From NCBI GenBank assembly GCA_024635655.1, contig JAGXIL010000039.1:86849-150848 (forward strand): DNA of 64,000 nt. Direction: 5' to 3'. How positions within the stretch are numbered: position 1 is the first letter of the stretch; every line of letters starts with the position of its first letter. The position numbers were made by a program, and so were the translations under genes. Of the stretch, positions 20,243 to 29,577 are shown one piece after another. Under the pieces are notes generated by a model. The model searched no databases, was not told the DNA's origin, and saw only the letters and a list, made by a program, of their open reading frames with translations. Source of the DNA: Gillisia sp. GTDB taxonomy: Bacteria; Bacteroidota; Bacteroidia; Flavobacteriales; Flavobacteriaceae.

Positions 20243-20407
20243 TTATTTATTTCCCATCTTATTTATTGCTTCCCGAAGTAAGTCATTTTGCTCCTGTCTC
20301 AAAGAGATAAATTTATTTACCCATTTGTTGATGAGGTAAAGGATTGCAATGAATACTGCAAAATAAACGAGAATGACTAAAATCGGTACTATCGCAAAAA
20401 AATCCAT
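20243..20407 (-). CDS. small single-pass membrane protein, 54 aa (not in ORF track)
   Basis: A frame of 54 codons starting MDFFAIVPILVILVYFAVF and ending AINKMGNK-stop. One membrane helix (about residues 5-25) is followed by a charged amphipathic tail (NKWVNKFISLRQEQNDLLREA), likely cytoplasmic. It is placed between an outer-membrane barrel gene and the interrupted DoxX-like gene, with 14 bp to the latter, so co-expression is likely. No named family; the form is like small membrane proteins that accompany larger partners. Confidence 0.65.
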   Translation of the reverse strand: MDFFAIVPILVILVYFAVFIAILYLINKWVNKFISLRQEQNDLLREAINKMGNK

Positions 20408-20485
20408 AAGGTTGGTTTAAAGTTAATGTATCTCCCAAATCTATTAAAATTATGTTAAGAATAGGCACGGGAAACCATATATGAA

Positions 20486-21049
20486 TTAATTGGTACTCAG
20501 AGGAAACGACAATCCCACCGCAGCTGCCCCGGCGAATTGCTCCAGGCTGGGGTGAAAATAATAGGTAAACTCGAGGTTGACGTTATGCTTTGGTCCCAGT
20601 TCCAATCCCAGGGAGAAGGGTATATGGAAGAAAAATCCGCTCTTGTCTATGTTCGAATAGTAGGTTATGGTTTCAAAAGATCCTATGGAGCCTCCGATCC
20701 CAATTTCCACATAAGGCGCAACCCATGGAATGGGTGCGGTAATTCTGGTTTTTCCGCCTAAAATAAATGCGTTTGCCGTAGAGCTGGAGCCCGCCTCAAC
20801 CATTGGAGTTTCATCTTGATTCATCCTTGTGAAAATCAACCCCGCATAAGGTCTGATATCGATCCAGTTTGCAGGGCTCAGCACATATTCCCCCTGAGCG
20901 TAAAATCCCGTCCCGTAAAGATCTGTTTCCTGATAAGGGGCACTAACGCCCAGACCTATGGAAACATCAATTGATCTCTCCTTAACAAACTGGGCCTGAA
21001 CCAGGGTTGACATCAGGATGATCACCATAAATACGAGTTTCTTTTTCAT
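20486..21049 (-). CDS. predicted outer-membrane beta-barrel protein (OmpW/porin-like fold)
   Basis: About 187 residues from MKKKLVFMVIILMSTLVQAQ (signal peptide). The mature protein has about eight amphipathic strands, for example SIDVSIGLGVSAPY, GFYAQGEYVL, WVAPYVEIGIGG and VNLEFTYYFHPSLEQ, and ends in strand LSFPLSTN. It is a small eight-strand barrel by appearance, with no specific ligand. The ORF-track start at 21088 adds 13 residues before the signal peptide, so the ATG at 21049 is preferred. First gene of the operon broken by the IS element. Confidence 0.65.
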   Translation of the reverse strand: MKKKLVFMVIILMSTLVQAQFVKERSIDVSIGLGVSAPYQETDLYGTGFYAQGEYVLSPANWIDIRPYAGLIFTRMNQDETPMVEAGSSSTANAFILGGKTRITAPIPWVAPYVEIGIGGSIGSFETITYYSNIDKSGFFFHIPFSLGLELGPKHNVNLEFTYYFHPSLEQFAGAAAVGLSFPLSTN

Positions 21050-21100
21050 TTTGACTTTGATGTATTTATTTCCGGGAGTTATGGTCAATAGCTTTTTTGG

Positions 21101-22528
21101 TTAAAAAAGAATTCTTTCGAATACAATTGTATCATCATTTTTTTGAGATCTGGAAACTATTATTCCGTCTTTGATGTAACTGCTTTTTATGGCAGTCTTC
21201 CCTTCACTATTAATTTCCTTCAAATAATTCATAATTTCAGGATAGTACAAAGCAGCATAAACCATTTTACTGTCTAAGATGAGGTTTTGTAAACCCTTAT
21301 CTTTTAAATTGTAGGGTGAATAAATGTTATTATACCTTTTTCCGTTTTTTTCAATATCATATTTCCTAAATTGATGACTGTTCTTTAATGCTCCGGTTAC
21401 CTTATCCACGGCATAGAAATCACAATAATTTGTGCCTTTTGTAGAATAAATATTAAACCCTATAAAATCATCTGAAACATCAAATGTAATATGTCTGTTA
21501 TAGCTATTTAGGTACTTCAAATTAGTATTCGGAAGGGTGTAATACTGTTTCCATTTTAAATTACCGGAATCATCATATTTGTAGACAAGCATACCTGAGT
21601 CCCCTTTTTTTGGCTTTACGGCTGCAAATAAATAGTAGCTGTTATCAAATGGGTCGTATTCCAGATATCCTTTGGCCAGGGATGTGGCAAATTGATAATT
21701 CACTATGTTCTTTTGAGTGACACTTCCATATTTCCCGGATGGCGTAGACATAAAGGCTCCAGCAGAATAATTTACTATAGCAAATTCATCATCCGGTTCC
21801 AAAACTTCTATTTTATTCTTATGAGTTGATAAAATTTTTCCGCTATAATCATATTTAGTATTTATATAAGTTCTCTCGGAATCACCTGTAGACTCTATAG
21901 CAGTTAAAATAAAATAAGAATTTGTGTGATATAATAATTTTGGCCATCGGGAATTGAAGTTTGCATTCTCAGGAATTTCCAGGGGGAAATACTCAGATTC
22001 TTCAGTTTTAAGATTTTTCCTGAAAAGGAAAATTTTAATCTTACTGTAATCACCATCCTCAAAATTCTCTTTCCCCTCCTTCCGGCTAATTGAAATAAAA
22101 TATTGATCTGTTAAAAATTCCCGGAGTACAACATCCACAAGAACGTCTGATCTATAATAAAACAGGTCGCTTATTTCTCCGTTTAAATTTTCATCACTTA
22201 GAAAAGATCGTTCCTTATTTATTAAATAATGATCTTTCTTCCTGGTTTTTTCAATAATATTTTTTCCGGTATGAGAAAGAAAATAAAGGTCCTCATAATC
22301 CAGTTTTTCGGAAATTTCCAATTGTTGATCCGGTTCTAAATTTTCATTGAACCAGGTAAATTTGTTTCCGTTTCTGGTTTTTTCCTGCACCAGAAAATTG
22401 CCATCAATAAAGGAAAGAACATTTTCAACTTTAGAAGTTACTTCATAAACATTTTGATCTACAGTTATTTGAGCAATAGCTGCAAATGGAATTAAAAATA
22501 AAATTACTGATTGCAAATAATTTTTCAT
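21101..22528 (-). CDS. hypothetical exported protein, 475 aa
   Basis: It begins with a signal peptide (MKNYLQSVILFLIPFAAIAQ). The mature protein is rich in strand-like segments with repeated Tyr, Asp and Lys (KYDDSGNLKWKQYYTLPN, FDPFDNSYYLFAAV-like pieces), which suggests a beta-propeller or another repeat of about 45-60 residues, but I cannot define the blades. No catalytic motif or named family was recognised. It is divergent from the propeller-amidohydrolase gene and ends 52 bp before the barrel operon on the same strand. Confidence 0.65.
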   Translation of the reverse strand: MKNYLQSVILFLIPFAAIAQITVDQNVYEVTSKVENVLSFIDGNFLVQEKTRNGNKFTWFNENLEPDQQLEISEKLDYEDLYFLSHTGKNIIEKTRKKDHYLINKERSFLSDENLNGEISDLFYYRSDVLVDVVLREFLTDQYFISISRKEGKENFEDGDYSKIKIFLFRKNLKTEESEYFPLEIPENANFNSRWPKLLYHTNSYFILTAIESTGDSERTYINTKYDYSGKILSTHKNKIEVLEPDDEFAIVNYSAGAFMSTPSGKYGSVTQKNIVNYQFATSLAKGYLEYDPFDNSYYLFAAVKPKKGDSGMLVYKYDDSGNLKWKQYYTLPNTNLKYLNSYNRHITFDVSDDFIGFNIYSTKGTNYCDFYAVDKVTGALKNSHQFRKYDIEKNGKRYNNIYSPYNLKDKGLQNLILDSKMVYAALYYPEIMNYLKEINSEGKTAIKSSYIKDGIIVSRSQKNDDTIVFERILF

Positions 22529-22903
22529 TGGATTGTGGGTTAGGTTGTTTTAAAAATTATTCAATACAAAATAAAATTTCATAAAAAGAAAAGATGTACT
22601 ATTTCAACGGTAAAGCACCATAATCCATAAATCTTTTACTAGTATGTTTTCTATAAATATATTCTATCCAGGGGATGGAGAGATCTAAGTCTCTCATACA
22701 AAAATAGCCATCCTGTTTGTAGGGAAGAAAATCAGCAGGCGAAGCCAAAGTAATAAATTTTCTTAAAGTTTTGACAAATCCTTTTAAAAATTACGTTTTA
22801 GCAGAAAAATCCTTAGCTGAACCACCCTTTGCTCTTAAATAAAAACCAAATAAAAACATCAAAACATTCCCTATATTTAGCCCACTTAAAAAATCCTTAC
22901 ACT
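22529..22903. promoter_or_regulatory. divergent intergenic region
   Basis: A 375-bp spacer between two divergently transcribed exported-protein genes, AT-rich with no coding frame. It contains the small inverted repeat GAGAGA/TCTCTC with a 6-bp spacer (22678-22695), which could be an operator or be chance. TATATTTAG about 30 bp before the plus-strand ATG resembles the Bacteroidota -7 box TAnnTTTG with the last base different. Confidence 0.3.
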
Positions 22904-25900
22904 ATGTTTCAACGAAGTTTGCTGGCATTACTGGTGGTAATGTCCTCCTCTGCCCTATTTGCACAGGAAAATGATATTATGCAAAAAGACGAAAAAGATA
23001 AAAAATGGGATATCAATGATCCCTATACAGATGACTGGAACATCAAAGAAGTTACGCTGGATACTGATGAAGGTACCTGGATGAACCTGGATGTGAGCCC
23101 TGATGGGTCACAGATCGTTTTTGACCTTTTAGGCGATATTTACATTATGCCCATCTCGGGCGGGAATGCCACGGCACTTACCGGCGGGATGGCTTATGAT
23201 GTGCAGCCAAGATTTAGCCCCGATGGGCGCAGGATCTCCTTTACCAGCGATGCGGGTGGAGGCGATAACATCTGGATCATGGACGCCAACGGAGAAAACG
23301 CAAAGCAACTTTCAAAAGAGAATTTCAGGCTGCTGAACAATGCAGTTTGGATGCCGGATGGAAATGCGCTGGTGGCACGGAAACATTTTACCTCCGGGCG
23401 CTCTTTGGGTGCCGGGGAAATGTGGATGTACCATCTGGGCGCGGGAGATACTGGAATTCAGCTCACCGAGCGCAGAAATGACCAGCAGGAAGTGAACGAA
23501 CCCAGCATTTCTCCCGATGGAAAATATCTTTACTATAGCGAAGATATGTATCCCGGCGGCGCCTTTCAATACAATAAAGATCCAAATAAACAGATCTACG
23601 TGATCAAACGTTATAGTTTTGAAGACGGGAAAATCGAGACCGTTACCGGCGGACCCGGTGGGGCTGCAAGGCCTCAGGTATCTCCCGATGGCACCAAAAT
23701 GGCTTTTGTAAAAAGGATCCGTACAAAATCTGTTCTTTTCATCCACGACCTGGAAACGGGCGAGGAATGGCCGGTGCACGACGAGCTGAGCAAAGACCAA
23801 CAGGAGGCCTGGGCGATCTTTGGTGTATATCCCGGTTTCAGCTGGATGCCAAACAATGAAGAACTGGTGTTCTGGGCAGAAGGTAAGATCAGAAAAGTGA
23901 ACATTGAAAGCACGGAAGCTTCAGAAATACCTTTTCAGGTAAGTACAACGATCCAGATCGCGGAATCCCATCATGTGGACCACCCGGTTTTTTCCGAAGA
24001 ATTTAATCCGAAGGTGATCCGCCATGCGATCACTTCTCCCGATGGAAAAATGCTGGTTTTCAATGCGGTGGGTCACCTGTGGAAAAAAGACCTACCGAAT
24101 GGAACCCCGGAACGCATAACCAATGCCGAAACCTTTGAATTTGAACCTTCCTTTTCTCCTGACGGTAAAAGCATTGTCTATGTCACCTGGAGTGATGACG
24201 AAATGGGCGCCGTAAGAACGGTAAGCCTTAACGGAAGAAATGGCAAAAAACTGACTTCAGAAAAAGGGATCTTCAGAAATCCTGCTTTTTCCGGAGACGG
24301 AAGTAAGATCGTTTTTAACAAGGAAGGTGGAAATTCCGATCTTGGCCGCACTTTCAGCAAAAATTCCGGGATCTACCTAATGGATGCTTCCGGAGAAAAT
24401 ATGAAAAGGATCCTCGATGAAGGGGAATTTGCGATGTTCAACACCAACAGCGACCGAATCCTTTATCAAACGGGAGGTTACCTTATGGGCAACCTTACCA
24501 AAGCGCTAAAAAGCGTTGACCTGAATGGAAAAGATGTACGTACGCACATAGAATCAAAATACGGGGGGCGCCTGGTGCCAAGCCCCGACAATAAATGGGT
24601 GGCCTTCAGCAACCTTCACAAAGCCTACGTAGCGCCGCTGGTAATGACCGGAAAGCCTGTGGACCTTGGCCCAAACAGCAAAACTGTTCCTGTAAGCCAG
24701 CTGGCTAAAGATGCCGGGATCAACCTTCACTGGAGCAACAACAGCCAAAACGTGCATTGGACGCTGGGGGATGAATATTTTACAAACAAGATCTCCGAGA
24801 GGTTTACCTTTTTGGAAAATTCTGTAGATTCCATACCCCCTGTTACCGAGACCGGAACCAAAATAGGGCTGCAGGTGAAAACGGATGTTCCCGCCGGTCA
24901 AATCGCTTTTACCAACGCACGCATCATCACGATGAACGGCGAGGAGGTGATCGAGAACGGAAGTATTATTGTGGAAAACAACAGGATAATTGAGATAGGA
25001 AATGCTTCGGAAGTAAACATACCCGGCAACGCGAAGGTGTATGATGTTTCCGGAAAAACGATCATGCCCGGGATGATAGATGCACACGCGCATATTGGTG
25101 CATTCCGTTACGGCCTTACCCCGCAGAAACACTGGCCGCTTTATGCCAACCTGGCTTTTGGGGTGACCACGGCCCACGATCCTTCCGCTTTAAGCGAGTC
25201 GGTCTTCGGAATGGCAGAACTTATCAAAAGTGGGGAAATGGTTGGGCCGCGTCTCTACTCTACCGGGATTATTCTTTACGGTGCCGAAGGGGATTTCAAA
25301 GCCGAGATCAACAGCCTGGAAGATGCGCGATCTGCATTGAGACGCACCAAAGCTTTCGGGGCGACTTCAGTTAAAAGTTACAATCAGCCACGCCGCGAGC
25401 AGCGCCAGCAGGTGATGCAAGCCGCAAAAGAGCTGGGCATGAACGTGGTGCCGGAAGGAGGAAGTACCTTCTTCCATAATATGAACATGATCGTGGACGG
25501 GCACACCGGGATAGAGCACAACATTCCCGTGGCACCTGTCTACAAAGATATTTTCACGCTGTGGGGCAATAGCAATACGGGCTACACCCCTACCCTTATC
25601 GTGAATTACGGCGGGATCAACGGGGAATATTATTTCTATGACAAGACCAACGTGTGGGAGAACGAAAAACTGCTGAATTTCACTCCGCGCCACATCATCG
25701 ATTCCCGTTCCAGGCACCGTACCAAACTTCCGGAGGAAGAATATAAACACGGACCCATCCTGGTTTCAGAGACCGCTAAAGAACTCGCCGATGTAGGCGT
25801 AAAAGTAAATATGGGTGCCCACGGACAATTACAGGGACTTGGCGCACATTGGGAACTTTGGCTGCTGCAAATGGGTGGCCTGAGCAATATGGAGGCCTTA

Positions 25901-26197
25901 AAAACCGCCACCGTCAATCCTGCAGAATACATAGGAATGGACAGCGAGATAGGTTCCCTGGAAGTAGGTAAATTAGCCGATCTTCTGGTTTTGGACAAAA
26001 ATCCGTTGGACGATATCCAAAACACCAATACGATCATCTACACTATGGTAAACGGAAGGCTTTATGATGCCGAAACCATGAACGAAATAGGAAACGAACC
26101 TAAGGAAAGAGGAGATTTCTACTGGGAGAACAACAGGTATAATCCCGGATTTGACTGGCACGAGGAGAGCGTGGGGCATGGATGTATGGCGCATTAA
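22904..26197 (+). CDS. exported TolB-like propeller fused to amidohydrolase
   Basis: Protein of about 1,097 residues: signal peptide (MFQRSLLALLVVMSSSALFAQ), PD40/WD40-like propeller blades over roughly residues 60-650 (SPDGRRISFTSDAGG, SPDGKSIVYVTWSDD), and a C-terminal amidohydrolase domain. The metal motif HAH is in MPGMIDAHAHIG; further ligand-like His are in GHTGIEHNI and MGAHGQLQG, and the domain closes with GKLADLLVLDKNPLDDI. It is probably a periplasmic hydrolase of cyclic amide or peptide bonds. The ORF-track start at 22829 is upstream of the signal; the ATG at 22904 is preferred. Confidence 0.88.
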   Translation: MFQRSLLALLVVMSSSALFAQENDIMQKDEKDKKWDINDPYTDDWNIKEVTLDTDEGTWMNLDVSPDGSQIVFDLLGDIYIMPISGGNATALTGGMAYDVQPRFSPDGRRISFTSDAGGGDNIWIMDANGENAKQLSKENFRLLNNAVWMPDGNALVARKHFTSGRSLGAGEMWMYHLGAGDTGIQLTERRNDQQEVNEPSISPDGKYLYYSEDMYPGGAFQYNKDPNKQIYVIKRYSFEDGKIETVTGGPGGAARPQVSPDGTKMAFVKRIRTKSVLFIHDLETGEEWPVHDELSKDQQEAWAIFGVYPGFSWMPNNEELVFWAEGKIRKVNIESTEASEIPFQVSTTIQIAESHHVDHPVFSEEFNPKVIRHAITSPDGKMLVFNAVGHLWKKDLPNGTPERITNAETFEFEPSFSPDGKSIVYVTWSDDEMGAVRTVSLNGRNGKKLTSEKGIFRNPAFSGDGSKIVFNKEGGNSDLGRTFSKNSGIYLMDASGENMKRILDEGEFAMFNTNSDRILYQTGGYLMGNLTKALKSVDLNGKDVRTHIESKYGGRLVPSPDNKWVAFSNLHKAYVAPLVMTGKPVDLGPNSKTVPVSQLAKDAGINLHWSNNSQNVHWTLGDEYFTNKISERFTFLENSVDSIPPVTETGTKIGLQVKTDVPAGQIAFTNARIITMNGEEVIENGSIIVENNRIIEIGNASEVNIPGNAKVYDVSGKTIMPGMIDAHAHIGAFRYGLTPQKHWPLYANLAFGVTTAHDPSALSESVFGMAELIKSGEMVGPRLYSTGIILYGAEGDFKAEINSLEDARSALRRTKAFGATSVKSYNQPRREQRQQVMQAAKELGMNVVPEGGSTFFHNMNMIVDGHTGIEHNIPVAPVYKDIFTLWGNSNTGYTPTLIVNYGGINGEYYFYDKTNVWENEKLLNFTPRHIIDSRSRHRTKLPEEEYKHGPILVSETAKELADVGVKVNMGAHGQLQGLGAHWELWLLQMGGLSNMEALKTATVNPAEYIGMDSEIGSLEVGKLADLLVLDKNPLDDIQNTNTIIYTMVNGRLYDAETMNEIGNEPKERGDFYWENNRYNPGFDWHEESVGHGCMAH

Positions 26198-26491
26198 GGT
26201 TAATCTTTAGTCTTTAGATTAGTGGAAAGTGGAGAGTGGAGAGTGGATAGTCTTAACGTGTTAAAAATTCTGCTGTAATCTGCGGTTTTAAAATCTGCGG
26301 GAACTGCGGGAACTTTAGGAGTGGAGAGAGGATAGGATGGACGTGTAAAGAATGCGTGGGCGCATTTTCAAAAAATCAGTGTAATCCGAATTAATCCGTG
26401 TAATCTTTTATGAATTTAGAGTGGTTGAAGGTTTTACTTCAGCCACTCCTTTTTTATTGATACCTTTATGCAACTGAAAAAAATGGTGTAA
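26198..26491. repeat. intergenic cluster of short repeats
   Basis: A 294-bp spacer without a gene. It holds a heptamer tandem run (GGAGAGT-type units at about 26222-26250), repeated CTGCGG and GGGAACT words (about 26279-26315), and repeated GTAATC words (about 26385-26410). Similar words occur at 36.2 kb and other heptamers at 63.77 kb. Confidence 0.6.
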
Positions 26492-26833
26492 ATGAGAAGA
26501 GTAAAATTTGGAACCTTGTTCACCTCGAGGACCATAGATGAAAAATTAATCAGGGAACATCTTGCATTGGAACGCACAAAACTCGCCAATGAACGCACCC
26601 TTCTATCCTATACACAAGCCGCCCTTTATTTTCTTTTAGGTGGTTTGGCCCTGGTCCAGTTAAAGGAATACGAGGAATTGATTTACATAGGATACCTTGC
26701 TTTAATTTTTTCAGTTTTATTTGTTACCGTTGGTATATGGAGATTTTTTGTACTTAGAAAAAAAATGAAAAAATTGCTTCGGGGAAATATAGAATCTTCA
26801 AAAGAGCAGGAGTCTTCCGGCGACGAAAAATAA
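26492..26833 (+). CDS. DUF202 (YidH-like) membrane protein
   Basis: A 113-residue inner-membrane protein. The DUF202 signature is clear: LALERTKLANERTLLSYTQAALYFLLGG, followed by two more hydrophobic segments (LIYIGYLALIFSVLFVTVGIW), and a charged cytoplasmic tail rich in Lys, Glu and Ser. No function is known for the family. It starts 9 bp before the DUF6122 gene, so the two are probably translated from one transcript. Confidence 0.88.
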   Translation: MRRVKFGTLFTSRTIDEKLIREHLALERTKLANERTLLSYTQAALYFLLGGLALVQLKEYEELIYIGYLALIFSVLFVTVGIWRFFVLRKKMKKLLRGNIESSKEQESSGDEK

Positions 26834-26842
26834 GCCTCAAAA

Positions 26843-27214
26843 ATGCTGCAGACGATTACCCATTACTTTCTCCACTTCATTGCCATTGGAGCCATTGCTT
26901 ATTGGTATGATCCCAAAACCTGGAAACGTAACTGGTTGATCTTACTGGCTACGATGCTGGTTGATCTGGATCACATTTTTGCAGATCCTGTTTTTGATCC
27001 GGAACGATGCGGAATTTTTTATCATCTGCTACATTCAGAATACGCCATTGGGATCTACCTCCTTGGAGCTTTATTTATAAAACACCCTATCCTGAAACTT
27101 ATATTTATAGGTCTTCTCTTTCACATGCTAACAGATTTTATAGACTGCCTCTGGATGTTTTCTAAATGTGAAGATTGTTACAGAAACTCAGAAATATACA
27201 GGCTTATATATTAG
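26843..27214 (+). CDS. DUF6122 family membrane protein
   Basis: A 123-residue protein with three to four membrane helices. The motif MLVDLDHIFADPVFDPERCGIFYH with HSEYAIG, and the later LLFHMLTDFIDCLW, define DUF6122. The conserved Asp and His are reminiscent of membrane-bound metal-dependent hydrolases (YdjM-like), which suggests a metal site; that is inference. Ends with a Cys-rich SKCEDCYRNSE tail. Confidence 0.85.
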   Translation: MLQTITHYFLHFIAIGAIAYWYDPKTWKRNWLILLATMLVDLDHIFADPVFDPERCGIFYHLLHSEYAIGIYLLGALFIKHPILKLIFIGLLFHMLTDFIDCLWMFSKCEDCYRNSEIYRLIY

Positions 27215-27392
27215 GGCGGCAAAAATTTAAAAAAAATGTCCATTGTACAACGTACGGCAAAGAAAACATTGTAAAGCCAATTTCAACATGGGGGAAAGAA
27301 TGGAATAAAAGGTAATCCGGGATCTTTAATACCGGTTATCCAAAAGCTTATTTCCCGGAAGAAGGAATAAAGCATATTTCTCCTTTCCGATT

Positions 27393-28346
27393 TTAGTTAT
27401 CGTCAAATTCCATCTCTGTATTTTCAGGAGCATCATAATCCATCTGGGTAGCGGCATAATCAACTATAGCCTTAAAAGCGGTAGAGGTTTCGGCCAGCTC
27501 AATACTGGTTCCGATCATTTGGTGACGGTCCTGCAAATAATTAGGATCATTATAAGAGATCCTTACTGCCCCTTCAGTATCTTCCCATATCAGGATTTTA
27601 TTGGGGTAATCAAGTGCTGCGGTAGGATTGTCTTTAAGCATAGCAGATTCAAGATATGGATTGGAGATCATAAATAGCCGGATAGGCCTTAGCTGAATTC
27701 CGGCTCCGGCCGCATTTTGCGCATGATCAATTTCTGAGGTGATCCTCCAACTTTCATTTTGGTTCAAGGCTCTTCTCAGATTCATATAAGTTTGTTCAAA
27801 GTCCCTTTCACTGGCCACTGTTACAATACCTTCATTTTGTGCTACCCCCTGCTCCCCTGCTTCCTGTAAAGGGGATTCCGTAGCGGTTCCCACCAGGTTC
27901 TCCAAAGCTACAGATATTTCATTGAGACCCGGAGCTCCCTGCAACCGGTATCGTGATTGCAGATAATTAACAGAATTATACATAACATATACCTTGTCCC
28001 TGTGCTCAAACAAAACCAAATGTTGCGGAAGGTCCAGGGCAACTAAAGGATTTTGCTGAATTAAAGGCGTTCCCATTTTCGGGTTTCCGAAGAAGATTGT
28101 TCTCACCCTATCTATTTCTATATCCACCTCTTCATTTTCGGAAATTTTCTGGAAATTAACGTCGTTCATCAACTTCATGCCCTCATTTTCTTTAAGGAAC
28201 TGCATCAGCGCCTGGTGGACTTCTTCCATGTTTTTATCACTCACGGAATAAATAGTCCCTGCCGGCTCCACGACAGTCTCTTCTCTATCGCTTTCGCATC
28301 CAATTGCTATCAGTACCAGGATCAGAAAGTAATTATAGATTTTCAT
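27393..28346 (-). CDS. lipoprotein with two tandem DUF302 domains
   Basis: A 317-residue lipoprotein: signal peptide MKIYNYFLILVLIAIGC with the lipobox Cys at residue 17. Two DUF302 domains follow, one with FFGNPKMGTPLIQQNP and LFEHRDKVYVMYNSVNYL, and the second with MISNPYLESAMLKDNP and IWEDTEGAVRISYNDPNYL. The domains are separated by an acidic Gln/Glu-rich linker. DUF302 proteins have a compact alpha/beta fold of unknown function. It is alone and divergent from the deoxynucleoside kinase gene. Confidence 0.85.
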   Translation of the reverse strand: MKIYNYFLILVLIAIGCESDREETVVEPAGTIYSVSDKNMEEVHQALMQFLKENEGMKLMNDVNFQKISENEEVDIEIDRVRTIFFGNPKMGTPLIQQNPLVALDLPQHLVLFEHRDKVYVMYNSVNYLQSRYRLQGAPGLNEISVALENLVGTATESPLQEAGEQGVAQNEGIVTVASERDFEQTYMNLRRALNQNESWRITSEIDHAQNAAGAGIQLRPIRLFMISNPYLESAMLKDNPTAALDYPNKILIWEDTEGAVRISYNDPNYLQDRHQMIGTSIELAETSTAFKAIVDYAATQMDYDAPENTEMEFDDN

Positions 28347-28905
28347 AACTATGGCTTTTATGGCTTTCTTTAAAATAATAGTTTAATGAATAAAAGATTT
28401 AGGGTTTAGTACTCTTTAACTAAAGACGTTAAGGATTGTGAAAGTTGTCTATGTTACGTGTTATTGATATTTAAGTAAACCTTCCCGAACCGAAAAAATC
28501 GGGTGCCTCATCAGGAAAATGGCAGAAGGGAATACTGCTCACAATATGACATTCCGGATAAAAATAAATCAAATTTACCTAATGTAAAAGGCTTCTGCAC
28601 CCTTGAGCATCCTCCCCGCTAATTCATCCGGCTTCAATTTTCAGGAAAAAAACACCCAAAAAGCTCCGGTAAGGTAAAGGCGAATGATTGTGAAGGTTCT
28701 GAAAAATAATGCTTGAGGTTCATAGGGAAGTCACAAAGACATCTTATTCTCTCCTGTCTGGTTTTAATTATTTTATTTCTTTTGCTCCCCTCCTGATCCT
28801 GAGCTAAAGAGAGAATAGGAAAAATTAAATTGAAAACTTGTATCTTTATAGCCATTCACTTAATTTCATCGGCTTCAAAACTAACCTCCGGAAAACGATC
28901 AACAA
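28347..28905. other. 559-bp gene-free divergent spacer
   Basis: The region between the DUF302 lipoprotein and deoxynucleoside kinase genes shows no convincing coding frame. The 73-aa ORF at 28634-28855 has no family features and weak composition. A short inverted repeat CCCGA/TCGGG lies at about 28485-28505. Both flanking genes must have their promoters here, but I cannot point to a clean -7/-33 pair. Confidence 0.4.
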
Positions 28906-29520
28906 ATGCACGTAGCTATTGCAGGAAATATTGGTGCGGGTAAAACCACACTAACAAAATTATTGGCCAAACATTACAAATGGGAACCCCAATATGAAGA
29001 TGTACTTGAAAACCCCTATCTCGAAGATTTTTACAATAAAATGGAACGCTGGTCCTTCAACCTTCAAATTTATTTTTTAAACAACCGTTTTCGCCAGATA
29101 TTAGCTATTCGGGAGAGCGGAAAGAAGATCATCCAGGACCGTACCATCTATGAAGACGCCCATATTTTTGCACCCAACCTGCATTCCATGGGATTAATGG
29201 CCAACCGGGATTTTGAAAATTACCGCTCTTTGTTTGATCTTATGGAAAGTGTAGTACAGGGTCCGGACCTTCTTATCTACCTTCGCAGCAGCATTCCCAA
29301 TCTTGTTAAACAAATCCATAAACGCGGCCGGGAGTATGAAAATTCAATTTCTATTGATTATCTTAGTAGACTAAATGAACGTTACGAAGCTTGGGTTCAT
29401 GGGTACGACAAGGGAAATTTACTTGTCGTTGATGTAGATGATTTAAATTTTGTAGATAACCCGGAAGATTTAGGAAGTATAATCACTAAAATAGACGCTG
29501 AATTGCACGGGTTGTTTTAA
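28906..29520 (+). CDS. deoxynucleoside kinase (deoxyadenosine/deoxyguanosine kinase type)
   Basis: A 204-residue nucleoside salvage kinase that phosphorylates deoxynucleosides with ATP in the cytosol. The P-loop GNIGAGKTTL begins at residue 7. The catalytic Glu/Arg region is QDRTIYEDAHIF (the DRS-like motif as DRT), and the lid Arg-rich segment is IHKRGREYENSISIDYL. Length fits dNK-type enzymes. The fatty acid hydroxylase gene follows within 12-60 bp. Confidence 0.92.
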   Translation: MHVAIAGNIGAGKTTLTKLLAKHYKWEPQYEDVLENPYLEDFYNKMERWSFNLQIYFLNNRFRQILAIRESGKKIIQDRTIYEDAHIFAPNLHSMGLMANRDFENYRSLFDLMESVVQGPDLLIYLRSSIPNLVKQIHKRGREYENSISIDYLSRLNERYEAWVHGYDKGNLLVVDVDDLNFVDNPEDLGSIITKIDAELHGLF

Positions 29521-29577
29521 AACTTTTGCGGTATGGAAGGTTTAGGAAGGCCAAAACACAAGGGCTCGGCAACCCTT

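Noticed and set aside
24554-25177. 207-aa antisense ORF inside the propeller-amidohydrolase gene
   Set aside because: Long only because the sense strand is codon-biased; no domain recognised.
28634-28855. 73-aa ORF on the minus strand
   Set aside because: No family motif, mixed composition, short hydrophobic start that is not a good signal peptide, and placed in a repeat-containing divergent spacer.
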